64,000 bases of DNA, taken from the NCBI GenBank assembly GCA_018105865.1, contig CM030848.1, forward strand, positions 7,566,301 to 7,630,300, given 5' to 3'. Each line of letters begins with the position of its first letter. Position 1 is the stretch's first letter. The translations under genes and the position numbers were made by a program. The notes below the pieces were generated by a model. The model worked only from the letters and a program-made list of their open reading frames with translations. It did not search any database and was not told the DNA's origin. This DNA comes from Metaphire vulgaris (lineage: Eukaryota > Annelida > Clitellata > Crassiclitellata > Megascolecidae). Of this stretch, positions 42,894 through 55,084 are shown piece after piece.

Positions 42894-45800
42894 ACGCTAT
42901 ATAGTAAATGTAACTATTTAGTGACATCTATTTATTTCCAGTTTGTCTTATTATGCAAACCTCTAAATGTGTTTTTGCATTTCATCATTATCAATCTTCT
43001 GTTCTTCTCCAGTTTTGATGCAACTGAAGCAGAATTTGGAGTGATATTCATCTATTTGCTGACTGGTTTCTTTGGTCCAGCCGTGTGGGACACTGAGGTA
43101 CAGGAAAACAGTTGCATCATGCATGATGATTTCTTTTTGCAATGAGATAATATCATGTATACATCAAGTATTTGTTAGCCTCAGTGTTGTGCATCGGTTG
43201 GATGCTTGCTAGTTATTTGTGCTGAATGATTGTGTTGTTCTGTTGTGTTGTTAGGGGGAAGAAGCTGGCAGAGTGGGTTATGTGCTGGAGCGTTAGGCTG
43301 ACTGAGCTGGTTCAAGCCCCGTTAGTGTCCCTAGTGGCTTTCACACAGGCAGTAATGCCTTCCAGGCCACTTTAAATCATGCTAAGTTAAGTCCTGCATT
43401 ACTTGTTGATGTAGAACAAAGTTATTAGTGTGATTGATTAGTATGTTATTATGGTCGGCTGATTGATTAGTATGATTTTGATTGAATTTTGTTATTGATG
43501 AACACTAATGAACATTAAGTCGTTAATAAATCAAAGATTGCCTCTGATCCTGGACATTAAGATTCTGTTTGTGAGATTAGTGGCATGTCATGGACCTAGA
43601 TAGAAGTATTTTGATTGAATTTTGTTATTGATGAACACTAATGAACATTAAGTCATTAATAAATCATAAAGATTGCCTCTGATCAACTTTTCATAATTAT
43701 GTGAAATTTTTAAAAGTAGTCAATAATTCTGTTTGCCAAAAATGAGATTAAAATTCAACTGTTACTATACTTATAGTTACCCTACTATTGCAACATCTCA
43801 ACACATGCAATGGGTAATTGGGTCAAATGTATCCTTGCGCGCCAGACCACCACGCGTTATATAAAAAAAAATGTCATGGACCTAGAGCCCTAGACAGTCA
43901 TTGTATATATAGTATTTCATGGGTTCATATTGTTCTAGTTACTAACTGATGGTGAACTAGCCACTGTAGAATTTTTTGAGAAGATAGACATGTTATTTTG
44001 TTATCTTATTTATTTATGTTACTTGCATTTTAGATTCTGTCTGTTTATAATTATCTTGAAAAGGCAGACAAGTACATGGTTTTTCCTGTGTTTTAGATTC
44101 TCTCTACTGGTTTTGAGATTAAACTTATTCCCGCTGCATTTTTCTTGGCATCAGGTCTTTTCAAATTACTTGACTACTTCAACTTAATGAGGAAAATCAA
44201 CAGAAAAGATGGTTCAGCTGCTGTGGTATGATGTTTCTTCCTCTTGCTATGTGTATCTCTTTCACATGGGCTGATGTAAAGCGCTCTTTTTTTACTATTA
44301 GCCATGTTACTGCGCTGTATAAATCGTCTAGGATAGAATAAAATAAAATGGGCACATTTTCATCAAAAATTGATTACAGCAGCATGTCAGTGGATCTTTT
44401 TACTTTAGGGCATTTTGAAGGAGGTAACCAACTTATGTTAGGTGTCTTACCCATAAACATACATGTGCTCATATCAGTGTTGTATTAAGTACTGAGTTTG
44501 AGGACTCAAGTAAAAGTGCAAGTATGACATTTTTATACTTAAGTAAAAGTAAAAAGTACTTATGAAAATAGTTACTCAAGTAGAAGTAAAAAAGTACTAT
44601 CAAAAAAGTTACTTTTAAAGTAAAAAGTACCGTGATGGACAGAATCATCAGCAACTCCACATTATCATAGTAAATCACAGTTTTATTACTGCTTTTAAGC
44701 AACCTGCAGTAGCCTCAACAGTCAATGAGTCAAAGCAGCCCAGAGCTTGTAGTTAATTCTATCAACCCTGCCATGGGACTAAGTAAACTGAAAGTTGGGA
44801 AGAACTAAACACTGTTTGAACAGCAACTCAAGTACCGGGTAAATGCAATGAAAGCTGGAGATGAGAAATTATACTTGTAACGAGACGTGAAAGACATTAC
44901 GTAACAAAGTTAAAATACTAATATTTGCATATAAACTTACTTTGTTACAAGTCAAAAGTACCGTATTACTTGTGTTCTTCGTTACATTTTGATTTTAGAA
45001 AGCTATGATACTCACAAGATGCATGTTATAAAAGGCAGGTGCAAAAATGACTTTTAAGGCATTGGTTCTTAACTGGGAGTACTTGTAGTCTTGTACCCCT
45101 TGGGGGTAACTGAAGGATGTTGGCAGAATGATCCAGAAATAAAGTCTGTTTTAAAGACTTACTGCAATTTACTCTGTACACTGTAAAGATCCTATAGAAA
45201 TGTTTGTACTTATACGAATTACTAAATTAGAAATTTTGAAAGAGAAATCCCACTTTCTTGCTTGTGCACAATCTGTGACAGAAGTATGTTGCAGTTTATA
45301 ATTTTTCAATATATTGCAAAGCATAGGCTGTTGTCCACAGATAAGGCAGGTTGGAAGGGGTACTTTGCTCTCTAATACTTGTTTCAGGGGTACATAATCA
45401 CAAAAAGGTTAAAAATCACTTACTTAAGGTAAAATGTAGTCGGTTTATACAAACACCTAGTTGAACAATATGGAATTTGAATTTCAGTCATGAAATTTTA
45501 CTGCATATGAACACTGCTAGTCCAGTGCCATCCTCATCACACACATATCTCCAAGGTATCTCTGATTTTATTCCATCTGTTAGCAATGGACTGGACTCTT
45601 CCTTTACATTTGCAATGCTTGGCTTTCAGCATTTTTGCACATACTGATATATTATTGGCTACTCTTGTGATCCATAGACTTTGTATGTCCATTTCATGAA
45701 CATGTGTTTAGTGTCTGCCATTAAAACAGAGTCCTCTCATATAACAGTTTCCGTGGTCATGCCATGCATATTTCCTAATGATGACAGCTGTTAGAAATAA

Positions 45801-48517
45801 TTAATAAGAGAACCTAACACATAATGTCCTTTAATATCACCAGGACTTTGAACCTTAAGTCAGGGCTGTTTTTGTTTTTATGTGAATCTGTGTAGCAATT
45901 GAGCATAACTATATCATGCCTCAAGCAATCTTTTTTTTGCTCCTCCTGCCTTTTATGCTGTACCTCTTGTGAATATAATAGCTCTCTAGAACTAAAATAG
46001 ATTATTGAAGGAACTGGTACTTAAGTTGTTTTATGTATCATTGTTTCATTATGAAGCAAGTATTACGATTATCCCTTTGCGGCAATTAAACTCAGCCAGA
46101 GATGCACAGCCGGACATTTTGGCATCTACGATATATTGGCATTACAACTACCTCATAAAACAAATGATAAAACTCTGCATAAATGGTTGTTGCCCGATTT
46201 TACTTGTGCTGTTCGGATGCCCCAAATATACCACACAGCATCTCTAATTGACTTGTACCACATTCAGCATGCTAAAAACATTATACCTTTTCCTTCTGAT
46301 GGCTTGTGCTTGAATGATGCTGTTATATTTCGGTCATTAAAATGAGATTTAAATTCTAATTTTTAAAAGTGTCTAAGACAATCTATAAGCAGTCTTCTGC
46401 AATTCATTATCTCTGGCTGTATAGCCTCAATGTTTACTTTTTCCCCACTCTAAGTACCGGTAACCTCTGGAATTTACCCAATCTTTTCAGATGACATACC
46501 AGTGATGGGCCACTAGTTAATTAATTAGTTACTAACTAAAAGTTTAACTTTTTTTAGTTGTCCTCATAGTTTAACTAAATAAAAATAGTTTAGTTAAAAT
46601 GCTAGTTTAACTGAAAAATTTTAGTTAATAACTAAATAGTTTAACTAAAACTTTTTAGTTGATGTCCCAAATTCTCAATAACAGTACCTTTTCAATCTAT
46701 TCTTTTCTGGGTCATTTTTCCAAACAAACTTGACAAACTTGTGTTCCTACAGTCTAGACTAAGACTTAAATATTAAATAGACAAAATGATTTCAATGGTT
46801 CATTGACTGATATCTTCATGTTGCGAGCATTGTCTATGTTTTCATGAACACATACCTGATACCTAGGAAATAGTTGTAAAATTAGTTGCAAAAAGTTTAA
46901 CTAAATTTTTTTAGTTTTGTTAACTATTTTAAAAGTTAGTTTGCAACTAAAAGTTTAACTACTTATTTCTAGTTTAAATTTAGTTATAGTTTAACTAATA
47001 GTTTTTTAGTTGTTGCCCATCACTGTGGCATACTTATTATTTCTTGTATGCTATCACCATAACCTTCAGAGATATTTTATCATTATGAAGTTCAAGATTC
47101 AATACTGGAGTTTTGTGGTTTGAAAGTGATCAATCATGTAATGCATTTTCATTTAGAGAACTAACATGATGTCGCCTTCATTTCCTATGGCCATATTTAT
47201 CATCTCCACCATTTGTGTCTGGCTGAAGTCAGGGCCTTACATTCTGGGAAATCATCTTGTGCTGTTTACAATGACGTTTGGCTTAGCATCTGTTAAGCTT
47301 TGCCACAGATTATTGGTGAGATAGTTGTGATATAATCATTGATTTAATTATATTATTATTCATTAAATGGTTTTGAATCTATGTGGAGATCTACAAATTT
47401 CCAATTAATAAACACCCTGACTGTTCACAGAGGGTCCACTGAGGGGGGAGAGGGGTTGGATTTAGGAGATTTTTCGTATGTATGGTTTGCAAACATGGGG
47501 GAGGTAGGTTGAAAATATGCCTTTTTGCATATGTACTATATGGATGAGCCCAGATGTGCATTTTCAGCAAATTCATAATTATGGTCAAAAAATCATTTGC
47601 TCACTGTGGTGAGAGCTCCATAACTGGAGGACCTGAACTGCAGCTTACTGTAGTGTTTTGAAATAAGAATTTCTTTGAAACTTCAGCAGAATGAATATGC
47701 AATTGAAATTTTAAGATGTTTCAATGATTTCATAATGCAGTATGACTTGGTTGTCTTGTAGATGGCAAACATGTCTCAGAGTGAAATAATAGTTATGGAT
47801 TCATGTCTTGTTGGACCTTTGCTGATGCTTTTAAATCAATATCTCAGACTGGCGGATGACTATGTTGCTCTGTGGCTTTGCTTTGTAAGAATTTATTCAT
47901 TTAATCATCATGGTGACTTATAAGACATTTAAAAATAGCTTAATAAGCATAAGTAACTTTGCTATTCACTTCTGCTTTTTGCTTTAGACGGTTAAAGTCA
48001 TTACTGTTATTGTAGCCATCCATCATACAGATTAGTGGATTGACTCATTCCACCTATTCCTTTGTTCTTTTATTAGCTGCTTTTGCTCTTTCATTAGCAT
48101 CTCAAAAGCCCCTCTTTTATGATGTGACTGATCTGTTGATGTCATTTTTCTTTTTGCATCAAAGACTGCTCCAGTTAACTATCCATCTCTCCAATGCCTC
48201 CTTATTTGGATGTGTTCTCATCAATAATTCTTTTCAGTTTTCGCCTCACTCACCTTGACATCCTTCATTAATTTTCTTAACTCTAATTAACAAAGTTTGA
48301 ATTCTAAATTTCCTGTATGTTGAATTATTAGCTCTGTTGATTAACTGTTTATTCACTTTTTCATTTATTTTTAAATAATTTTCAAAGAATTTTCTTCGTA
48401 CAGGTATTCTGTGCAGTCGACCTACTCAGGTATGACATCGGCATCTGCAAAGACATCTGCAGTCACCTGAATATCCGCTGTTTTAGTATTCAGCCAACAT
48501 CATCCAAGGCGTCGTAA
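39937..48517 (+). CDS. CEPT1: Choline/ethanolamine phosphotransferase, CEPT1/CHPT1 type
   Basis: Eight exons: 39937-40245, 41429-41576, 42484-42625, 43013-43097, 44097-44225, 47157-47315, 47762-47884 and 48404-48517 (stop). Phases run 0,1,2,0,0,0,0 and all borders are AG/GT. The total is 1,209 bases, 402 residues, the usual family length. The enzyme moves phosphocholine or phosphoethanolamine from the CDP form to diacylglycerol in ER/Golgi membranes, the last Kennedy-pathway step. Exon 2 holds the full CDP-alcohol phosphotransferase motif DG-x2-AR-x8-G-x3-D-x3-D ([20 protein letters not shown]). [21 protein letters not shown] and the basic cytosolic tail fit CEPT1/CHPT1 better than SELENOI, and there is no selenocysteine-like UGA. 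Which paralogue it is cannot be settled here. The start ATG gives [13 protein letters not shown] and is the first in-frame ATG before conserved sequence. Confidence 0.95.
40261..40481. mobile_element. MITE-B copy with expanded (TA)n
   Basis: CAGTGGTGTAGTC to CGCTACCCCTG. Flanks CCGGTGCA and CAGGTGTA agree at 6 of 8 bases. It lies 15 bases after the exon 1 donor of the phosphotransferase gene. The (TA)n at 40413-40463 occupies the same internal place as a short TA tract in the 13194 copy. Confidence 0.8.
40482..41428. other. Phosphotransferase intron 1, nothing else recognised
   Basis: No element ends or exons were identified. Confidence 0.5.
41815..41991 (+). mobile_element. MITE-A copy 9
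   Basis: CAGTGGCGGCTCC to GGAGCCGCCACTG with perfect 8-bp duplication CTCTGGAA, in intron 2 of the phosphotransferase gene. Confidence 0.94.
42140..42245. repeat. Short direct duplication
   Basis: GCATATTTTTCAGTCTCTATGAGA occurs at about 42141 and 42210, a local duplication in intron 2. Confidence 0.8.
42725..42892. repeat. (TA)n and (GT)n microsatellites
   Basis: About 80 bases of TA, a short AT-rich break, then about 37 bases of GT, in intron 3. Confidence 0.95.
43252..43385 (+). repeat. tRNA-derived SINE, Leu/Ser-like head
   Basis: The head contains an A box-like TGGCAGAGTGG and a B box-like GGTTCAAGCCCC at tRNA spacing. The body has no tRNA cloverleaf and continues into unrelated sequence, so I call it a SINE and not a tRNA gene. 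Confidence 0.6.
43476..43690. repeat. Tandem duplication with period near 132
   Basis: The block from TTTTGATTGAATTTTGTTATTG to GATTGCCTCTGATC occurs at 43476 and again at about 43608, almost identical, so it is a recent local duplication in intron 4. Confidence 0.85.
44475..45000. mobile_element. hAT-like element, AAGTAAAAGT-rich
   Basis: Starts CAGTGTTGTATTAAGTACTGAG and is rich in ACTCAAGTAAAAGT and AAAAAGTAC subterminal repeats. Near the right side are GTTACAAGTCAAAAGTACCG and TTCGTTACATTTTG. The right end was not fixed. This architecture is typical of hAT non-autonomous elements. Confidence 0.6.
45001..46499. other. Phosphotransferase intron 5, nothing recognised
   Basis: Long intron. 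A plus-strand open frame near 46005-46345 has no splice or homology support. Confidence 0.5.
46500..47025. mobile_element. hAT-type MITE, TAGTTAAA-rich
   Basis: Starts CAGTGATGGGCCACTAGTT and ends AGTTGTTGCCCATCACTG. Flanks TGACATAC and TGGCATAC match at 7 of 8 bases. The subterminal parts are dense in AGTTTAACTA repeats on both strands. It sits about 130 bases before exon 6 of the phosphotransferase gene. Confidence 0.88.
47411..47553. mobile_element. MITE-G copy
   Basis: Ends with TTGAAAATATGCCTTTTTGC then ACTATATGGATGAGCC, as in the copies at 4942 and 33108. Confidence 0.6.
47885..48403. other. Phosphotransferase intron 7
   Basis: AT-rich. A 72-codon frame at 48040-48258 has no support. 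No repeat was recognised. Confidence 0.5.
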
Positions 48518-48828
48518 TCTACATTTAGTTCCAGAATTTCCCTTTCACTTATTTATCAGTAACAGAAACATGGATTTATATTGCAGAAATTTTTATGTGG
48601 TATTTCGTTTGTGGTTAGATGACTTCTTTTTGAATATGATGTTATGCTTTGTAATTTAAATTATGAATGTGGCACAGCTTAAAATTCTAGGCCATGTACT
48701 GAAATATGTTTTATGTTTTATCAGAGAATGACACAAAGCTTGTGTCTTGAATCCTTACATTAACTCGAGATTAGGGGATATTTATGTAAAAATATCATGC
48801 TTTAGTTAAAAATGAGGTGAACATGTTA

Positions 48829-49003
48829 CAGTAGAACCTCGTTATATCGAAGTTCAAGGGACCGTGATAAATACTTCGATATAGTCGAGGTTCGATATAT
48901 CCGATTCCTGTATCATTAACACTGTTTTGGCGGGACCGGCGCTCAAAGTTCGATATAAGCGTGATTTCGATATAAGCGAGTTCGATATAACAAGGTTCTA
49001 CTG
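48829..49003. mobile_element. Pogo/Tigger-type MITE
   Basis: 175 bases with inverted ends CAGTAGAACCTCGTTATATCG and CGATATAACAAGGTTCTACTG, flanked by TA on both sides. The CAGTAGAACCTCGTTAT terminus is the known signature of Tigger/pogo elements. Internal TTCGATATA repeats add further pairing. Confidence 0.92.
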
Positions 49004-49391
49004 TATATGATTGCCATTTTGGCATGTATTATTTGTACAATGTGAATCAGTGCAATATATCTATATTGTTTATTGATCAATGGTATAAAGTAGGGGTTTT
49101 TTCAGTCAGTATTGCATATCACATATCATGTTTTTACTGTGCTGTACTTTCACATTGATATATAGCTTGGATCCTATTGGACTTGGGAACATGACTTAGA
49201 TAGCAAGAACTTTAAGATGCAACTGGTTGTGGGAAGATTGGCGTGCTTATCTTGCATAGGCATCAAAATTGCTTGTTTAAAATATTTAATCCATTGTTGA
49301 TGTTGTTGCAACCATTTGCCTCATTCTACTCATTCCTTTTGATCTTTCATTAGTTTCTTCTGTTCTTTCATTAGTACCTCTAGAGTCCACT

Positions 49392-49586
49392 CAGTAGCGT
49401 CATTTCACACTTTTCTTTGGGGGGAAGATAATTTTTGGCAAATTTTGGGAAAAAAGGCAAATTTTAAGCAATTTTTGCGATTGTTTGCACATTTCACATT
49501 TATTTATTTATTGAATACATTATACATTATTTTTTTCATTTCCTTGGGGGCCACGGACCCCCCTGCACCCCACAATGACGCCCCTG
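49392..49586 (+). mobile_element. MITE-D copy 2
   Basis: CAGTAGCGTCATTTCACAC to CAATGACGCCCCTG, flanked by AGTCCACT and AGTTCACT (7 of 8). Confidence 0.9.
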
Positions 49587-50969
49587 AGTTCACTCTTATG
49601 ATGTGACTGATATGTTGAGATGTAATTTTTCTTATATATTGCTTTAAAGACTTGAATTTGATGAAATTTCATGTGCTTGTTCAATATGTGAGAGTGTCAT
49701 TAGTTGTGTTTATTATTTTCATTAATATTTTGTTATTTGAGGCGATTTGTTTCGACAGGTATCCAGGCCCGAATTAACCCGGGGGCTGTGGAGGCTGCAA
49801 ACCCCGGCCCCGTGACTCAACACCGGCCCGCAAGTAAATGATGAAAAAGTTCAAGACTGCCAATTATTGTTCTGCATTACTCTCTCTACCTGCTGATCTA
49901 CAGTACCATGTCTTGTAGGCACTTTAACACAGAGAGGGGGCGAACGCCAGACGGGCAGTGTGTCTCATGCCAAGCAGACGAAGCAGTGTATTGTGGACAG
50001 CAAATAATAGGCTAGCACTCGTTCCCCACCAAGAATTGGAATGGCCAGAGCAGCATTCTGGGAACTCAAAGCCAGTGTTTATTCTAACCACCTTGACATT
50101 GGGGGAAGTCTGATAAGGAAAAAATGTCTTCCCAGGCTCAGATTGGGGTGCCGGTCTCAGATTGTGTGTGTGTGGGGGGGGGGGTGTTCGGGGTTGTTAG
50201 GGGGTGTAAAAATATACCTGTTGAGGCCTTGAGGGACCTACCATTTATAAATGGCCCTGCCTATATAGTGACACAGTTGATCTAATTGATTCAAAGACAA
50301 ACGTATGACTTTCAAGATTTTAATTTTAAAAAAACCTTACGTCTTTACTCTTTACACATTTACAGTGTACAGTGTATATCGCAGTGAAATTGTGCAATGA
50401 TTGAAATTTCCAGAAATCGTTGGGGGCTTTAAAATGGTATACCAGTGGTATTTACATAAGGCAGTGGGACTGTCTCTGATAATACTCGCCATGACCCCCC
50501 CTTTCATTTTCTCACAATTCGAGCACTGGGTGCGTCGAAACGACAATGTCGCACGACAAATCGCTGCACGCTGCGAACGTTAGGGCATTATTCTCATTAT
50601 TAATTAAAGCATGTAATACTGTTAAATTTGTAGCTTTTATTAAATGTTTCTCTAGGAATCGTACAGCAGGTGGATCAGAACGTGCGTCAATTCAATCCAA
50701 TCGTATGAACGGGCCTTGGAGGCGGTATCGGTGGATTGGCGCTCAGCGAGATTACTTCGTCCGACGATGCGAACCCGCTGTCCGTGTGTCGATTTTTTAT
50801 TGACAAAATCGCTGAAAAGCAGACGTGCTCCGACATTTAACACGATTGAATGGCAGACAGAAAATTGGTTTTATTTTAAAAATATTATTTTTATTATTTT
50901 TTATACCCTATACCTTTGTATTTTGGGGCGTCTTGCTTTTAACATTGTGGATGGTAGGCTACTCTAGCG
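49587..50969. other. Spacer with repeat pieces
   Basis: Includes a fragment rich in CCCGGCCC near 49770-49830, the left end of a MITE-E at 50072, and a short open region at 50655-50803 after an acceptor-like TTTCTCTAG. That region reads through in two frames but has no recognisable family. Confidence 0.4.
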
Positions 50970-52045
50970 CAGTGTTTCCCAAACTGTGGGTCGCGACCCA
51001 AAAATGGGTCAGTCTAACGGGTCGCGGGTCAGTCTAATGGGTCGCGGTGTGGCGCGAAATTAGAATCAAAAGTGTCATTTCTGAATCAAAACCACAATGT
51101 CACAAGCCTTGAAAGTTGCAAACAGGATTAGGTTTTGAGCAATTATATGCCTGCAAACACGGCTTATATTAAAATGATTGGTGTATATTTTTAGTTGACA
51201 ATAAGTTTGCAGGGTCACGACATGCTACAAAGCCGCTAAAGCTGGTCGCACAGTTCGAAAAAGGTCGGCTAACCCTGATCTATAGTAATTATACAAATTA
51301 ATCTTATTTCTCAATAACGCAGGGAAAGCGTATTCCTACCATTTTGCTCTGAAACTCCACTAATAATAGGGAATCTCCTGCGGTTATATTTTCGATCTAT
51401 CGGTTTGAGCGATTTTGCCATACTCATAGGATTTTTAGGACGCGTAATAAAGATATGTTCCTGGTAAAACTTGTAAAAAGATAACTTTCAAGAAATTTCA
51501 ATATCAATTCCTCTCATTTTGTCTTATTTGACAAAAATATGAATAATTCTGCATATACACTTGTGGCCAAAATTGTGGACACTTTTGAGTTTTTGAGCAA
51601 AATCATAAGTTTTTTAGTTAGTTATCAGATGGCGTACTGCATTTTTTTTTTAATGAATTTAGATAAAACCAGTCAATGGAGTTGTTTTGTTTCATGAAAT
51701 GACTGAAAAAATATACTTAAATTTTATGTTTTTAGTTAAAATAGCTCTTAGTAAGTTTAAACTACTTTTTCAACTTGAAAGTGTGTTTGCAATTTTGGCC
51801 AACCGTATTTTTGTATGAAATGTTTTAAAATTATTTCGAATCTAATCAGAGCTTTTGTTTTGCCATTTTATTCTAAAAACTCAGTAAAGAAAATTTTCAG
51901 CTAACGTTCGTCAGATGGCAATAAATCCAAATTGTTTTATATTACATCTGCTATGATACTAGGGTCGCTTAATTTTGCACGCTAAATACAAAATACTGCT
52001 GTATTTAAAAGTGCGTTGCGGTTCCAAAATATTTGGGAAACACTA
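50970..52045 (+). mobile_element. hAT-like element of about 1.1 kb
   Basis: Starts CAGTGTTTCCCAAACTGTGGG and ends TTTGGGAAACACTA. Flanks CTCTAGCG and CTCTAATG agree at 6 of 8 bases. Both sides carry GGGTCGCG-like or GTTCCAAAATATTTGGG blocks. It has no transposase frame, so it is non-autonomous. An inverted relative lies at 6088-6890. Confidence 0.82.
51558..51805. mobile_element. Tc1/mariner MITE nested in the hAT-like element
   Basis: Inverted ends CACTTGTGGCCAAAATTGTGG and GCAATTTTGGCCAACCG with TA on both sides. CACTTGTGGCCAAAATT is a familiar Tc1/mariner terminus. Confidence 0.82.
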
Positions 52046-52668
52046 CTCTAATGTAAGCTGCACATAAAGAAAACAGGCAAATCGACCCCCAAATATTTGA
52101 GTTCAGATTGCAATCGACAGCACAACAGTTTACTGCGGGCCATTTCCCAAGCATTTGCGTTTGGGGGTGGGGGGAGGTGTCACATAATTGCAGGAGGTGT
52201 TTCATCTAGACTCCTTGAATCGAGGGAAAATAGAAATGGGCGGGAAGGTGGCGGGAGTTCGATGCTTGGCCCACAGAAAAAAGGAAAGTACAAATCAAAA
52301 ATATGATCTGCGTTGTCATCTCTTCCGTTTTCAAACGGTCCATTCTAATTTTTGTGGAGTCAGTTATAGTGGTTCAAGTTTCAGTTTCCAGAGGTGAATT
52401 TCCCCCTTTTTAGAATTTTAGATAAAAAGTTTTAGCATCATTTTGGTGATAGTCAACACCACCCCTGGGAAGGAGTGAAAGGCAGGAGGTTTTGTCACAA
52501 AACGGGGAGGTTAATCCCCGCTGGTGGTGTAGAGAAACCCATGGTTTACTATCTGTAAGTTTACCCGTTTACACATATTCAGCAAATCTTCGAAGATCAG
52601 GTCAATGGTCGTTAGCAAATTTGTCGGCTAATTTAAAATTTAGGTCGTCTATGTCTTCTAAATTAGGG
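52046..52668. other. No gene recognised
   Basis: Spacer with no supported feature. Confidence 0.4.
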
Positions 52669-53083
52669 GCTGTCCATTAATTACGTCAACATTTTGGGGG
52701 AATTTTGACCCCCTTGTCAACAACTGTCAACTTTCAGTGACCCCTATAAATATGTCAAACACCTTTGACCCCCCCCCCCTAACTAAGATCAGTGACGGAT
52801 CCCGCTAAAAAGTTTGGAAGGCTATTATTTTGCGGTGGTAACCTTTTTCATTTTTTGTTCATCAAGTGTCATAATGTGGTGGTGAAGAGCTTTCTTTTGC
52901 TTGCCAGGCTTTTTCCGTTGTAATAAACAGTATTCTATGAAATTTCCCATTTTTTAACATTTGTAAAAAAACGAAATTGTTGACGTCAACTTCTCTTTAG
53001 GCCTACCCCTCCTCTGTCAACAACTGTCAAACCTTTTCAAACCCCACCCCTATTTTGCTGACGTAATTAATGGACATCCTCTT
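52669..53083. mobile_element. MITE-L copy 2
   Basis: GGGCTGTCCATTAATTACGTCAAC to TGACGTAATTAATGGACATCC, with internal GTCAACAACTGTCAA blocks near both ends. Confidence 0.8.
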
Positions 53084-53383
53084 GGGCCTACCCGACAACT
53101 TGTATCATGTCGACACATTTGTTGGCTATTTTTGTGACTTAGTAAAAAAAAATTCAACTGTCGACAAATTCGTTTACCACAACGAAAGTTAATCTACACG
53201 TTCGCCGGCAACTGTCGAAGTTGGGTGCCGGCCCCACATCTTCTAACGGTCACATCCCTGTTCATCGTGTTTTCTGAACTCCGAGAAATAATTTGAAAAT
53301 CCGACAGCTCTAAAACTGGCTTAAAGCTATCGCAATTTAGAAGTTTACGAGATGCGGAGCAGTTTGAATATTATTTTGAGCAG

Positions 53384-53387
<4 letters not shown>

Positions 53388-53466
<79 letters not shown>
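53388..53466. repeat. (AAT)n microsatellite
   Basis: About 78 bases of AAT triplets. Confidence 0.95.
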
Positions 53467-53470
<4 letters not shown>

Positions 53471-53610
53471 AACAATAATGTGCACCTATCGAACCCATCG
53501 AACGAGACAACGTCATCGATCGACTTCCGCTCAGCGGAGGTCTTTTAGCGGAAGTGACGTCACTGCAGTCATCGAGGAGCGGCAGATACGAGTTTCCTAA
53601 AAAAATTCAA

Positions 53611-54000
53611 CATAGGGTCTGTCCATTAATTATGTCAACAATTTTTGTCCAATTTTTACCCCTCCATTTGTCAACAACTGTCAACTTTCAGTGACGCCTA
53701 TAATTATGTCAGCAACCTTTGACCCCTAAGATCAGTGACGGGGCCCCTAAAAGTTTAGAAGGTTATTATTTTTGTGGGTGATAACCTTCCCCCCTTTTCG
53801 CTCATCAAATGTCAAAATGATTATATTTTGCTTGTCAGGCTTTTCTTCGTTGTAATAAATAGTATTCCATGAAATTTCCTATTTTTATTATTTGTAAAAA
53901 CGTCTCTTGACCCCTTGAACCCCTTCCCTCCCTCTGTCAAGAAGTTCAATCTTTTTCAAACCCCTCCCCTATTTTGTTGACATAATTAGCGGACAGCCCC
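53611..54000. mobile_element. MITE-L copy 3
   Basis: GGGTCTGTCCATTAATTATGTCAAC to TTGACATAATTAGCGGACAGCCC, flanked by CATA on each side (possible short target duplication). Confidence 0.8.
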
Positions 54001-54639
54001 ATATCAGAATACCACTTAAACTGGTTCCTACATTAACCCCAAAACTGGGGATCCCGGATATATCCGTCCATTTTACATTGAGTTACAGTTAAATACACGG
54101 TTAAGGGTTAATATTATCATAATAAGCGCAGATGATGATACCATTGGCGCCGCTGGGCATTGAGTTCAGAGTGCCCCCCTCCCCCAAAATGTATGCAAAG
54201 AGTTTCTGTTTGCAGAAGATAAGAAATCTAATGACTGTAATCGGTGCACTGTCTCCGTCCGAATGTCCCGGATGTTTTCTACGCCTCTCTCCATGGGCGC
54301 GGGGCAGAAATGTTTCCAGGGGGAGGGGAAACACAATGGTCACGGATAATATTTTAGCAAGGTTTACACGTGTCAATATTTGACAATTTTAAAAGATTGT
54401 CAGAATGCCAGGTAAAATCCACACAAAATCAGGTAGCCTACTGTTTTACCTTAATTAAATATTGGCCTATAGTGTGAAAATATAGATTAAAAGTCTAAAT
54501 ATAGTTAGACACTAAAAATTTATTTGCATTTTCCAGGTGGCAAGTGCTAACCTCTAGCCCCATTTGTGTGGGCACCCATGCCATCCTCGGCATCTTGATA
54601 AAAGTAATAAAGTCGTGTTGAGTATATCTCAGGTGGTTT

Positions 54640-54954
54640 CAGTGGCGGTTCCACGTTGAGGATGAGTGGTGGATGCATCCCCCAGCGGACGTTTTTGATT
54701 GTGAAACATACTTTTGGGTAAAAGTTTAGTAAAACTACGGGGAAAAACTGCGGATGACCTATTTTTGCTTGTCAACATATTTTTTGGGTAAAAGTGTTGT
54801 AAAATTAGGGATAAAATTTCCCTTTTGTCAGCCTTTTCCGGCAAAGTTCATTGATTTTTCTCCTTCTACTGTATTTTCATCCCCCACCAACTTCCTTATG
54901 AATTCAATTCACCCCCCCCCCCACCACCACCAAGAAATCCTGGAACCGCCACTG
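54640..54954 (+). mobile_element. MITE-J copy 2
   Basis: CAGTGGCGGTTCCACGTTGAGG to TGGAACCGCCACTG with the perfect 8-bp duplication GGTGGTTT. It contains the shared motif near 54755. Confidence 0.93.
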
Positions 54955-55001
54955 GGTGGTTTACATTATTTTGCAACCTGTGAAGATGTACAACTACAGG
55001 C

Positions 55002-55044
55002 TTACATACGCGACTGAGTTGCAGCTGAAGAGGCGGCACTCAAT

Positions 55045-55084
<40 letters not shown>

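Noticed and set aside
43252..43340. Possible tRNA gene (Leu/Ser-like)
   Set aside because: Same reasoning: promoter boxes without a closing acceptor stem.
44097..44225. Alternative acceptor at about 44034 (TTTTAGATTCTG) for exon 5 of the phosphotransferase
   Set aside because: The acceptor at 44096 gives conserved sequence in phase; the earlier one adds codons without family similarity and runs into a stop.
50546..50967. Possible exon after TTTCTCTAG near 50655
   Set aside because: Two frames are open but neither shows a domain or a good donor.
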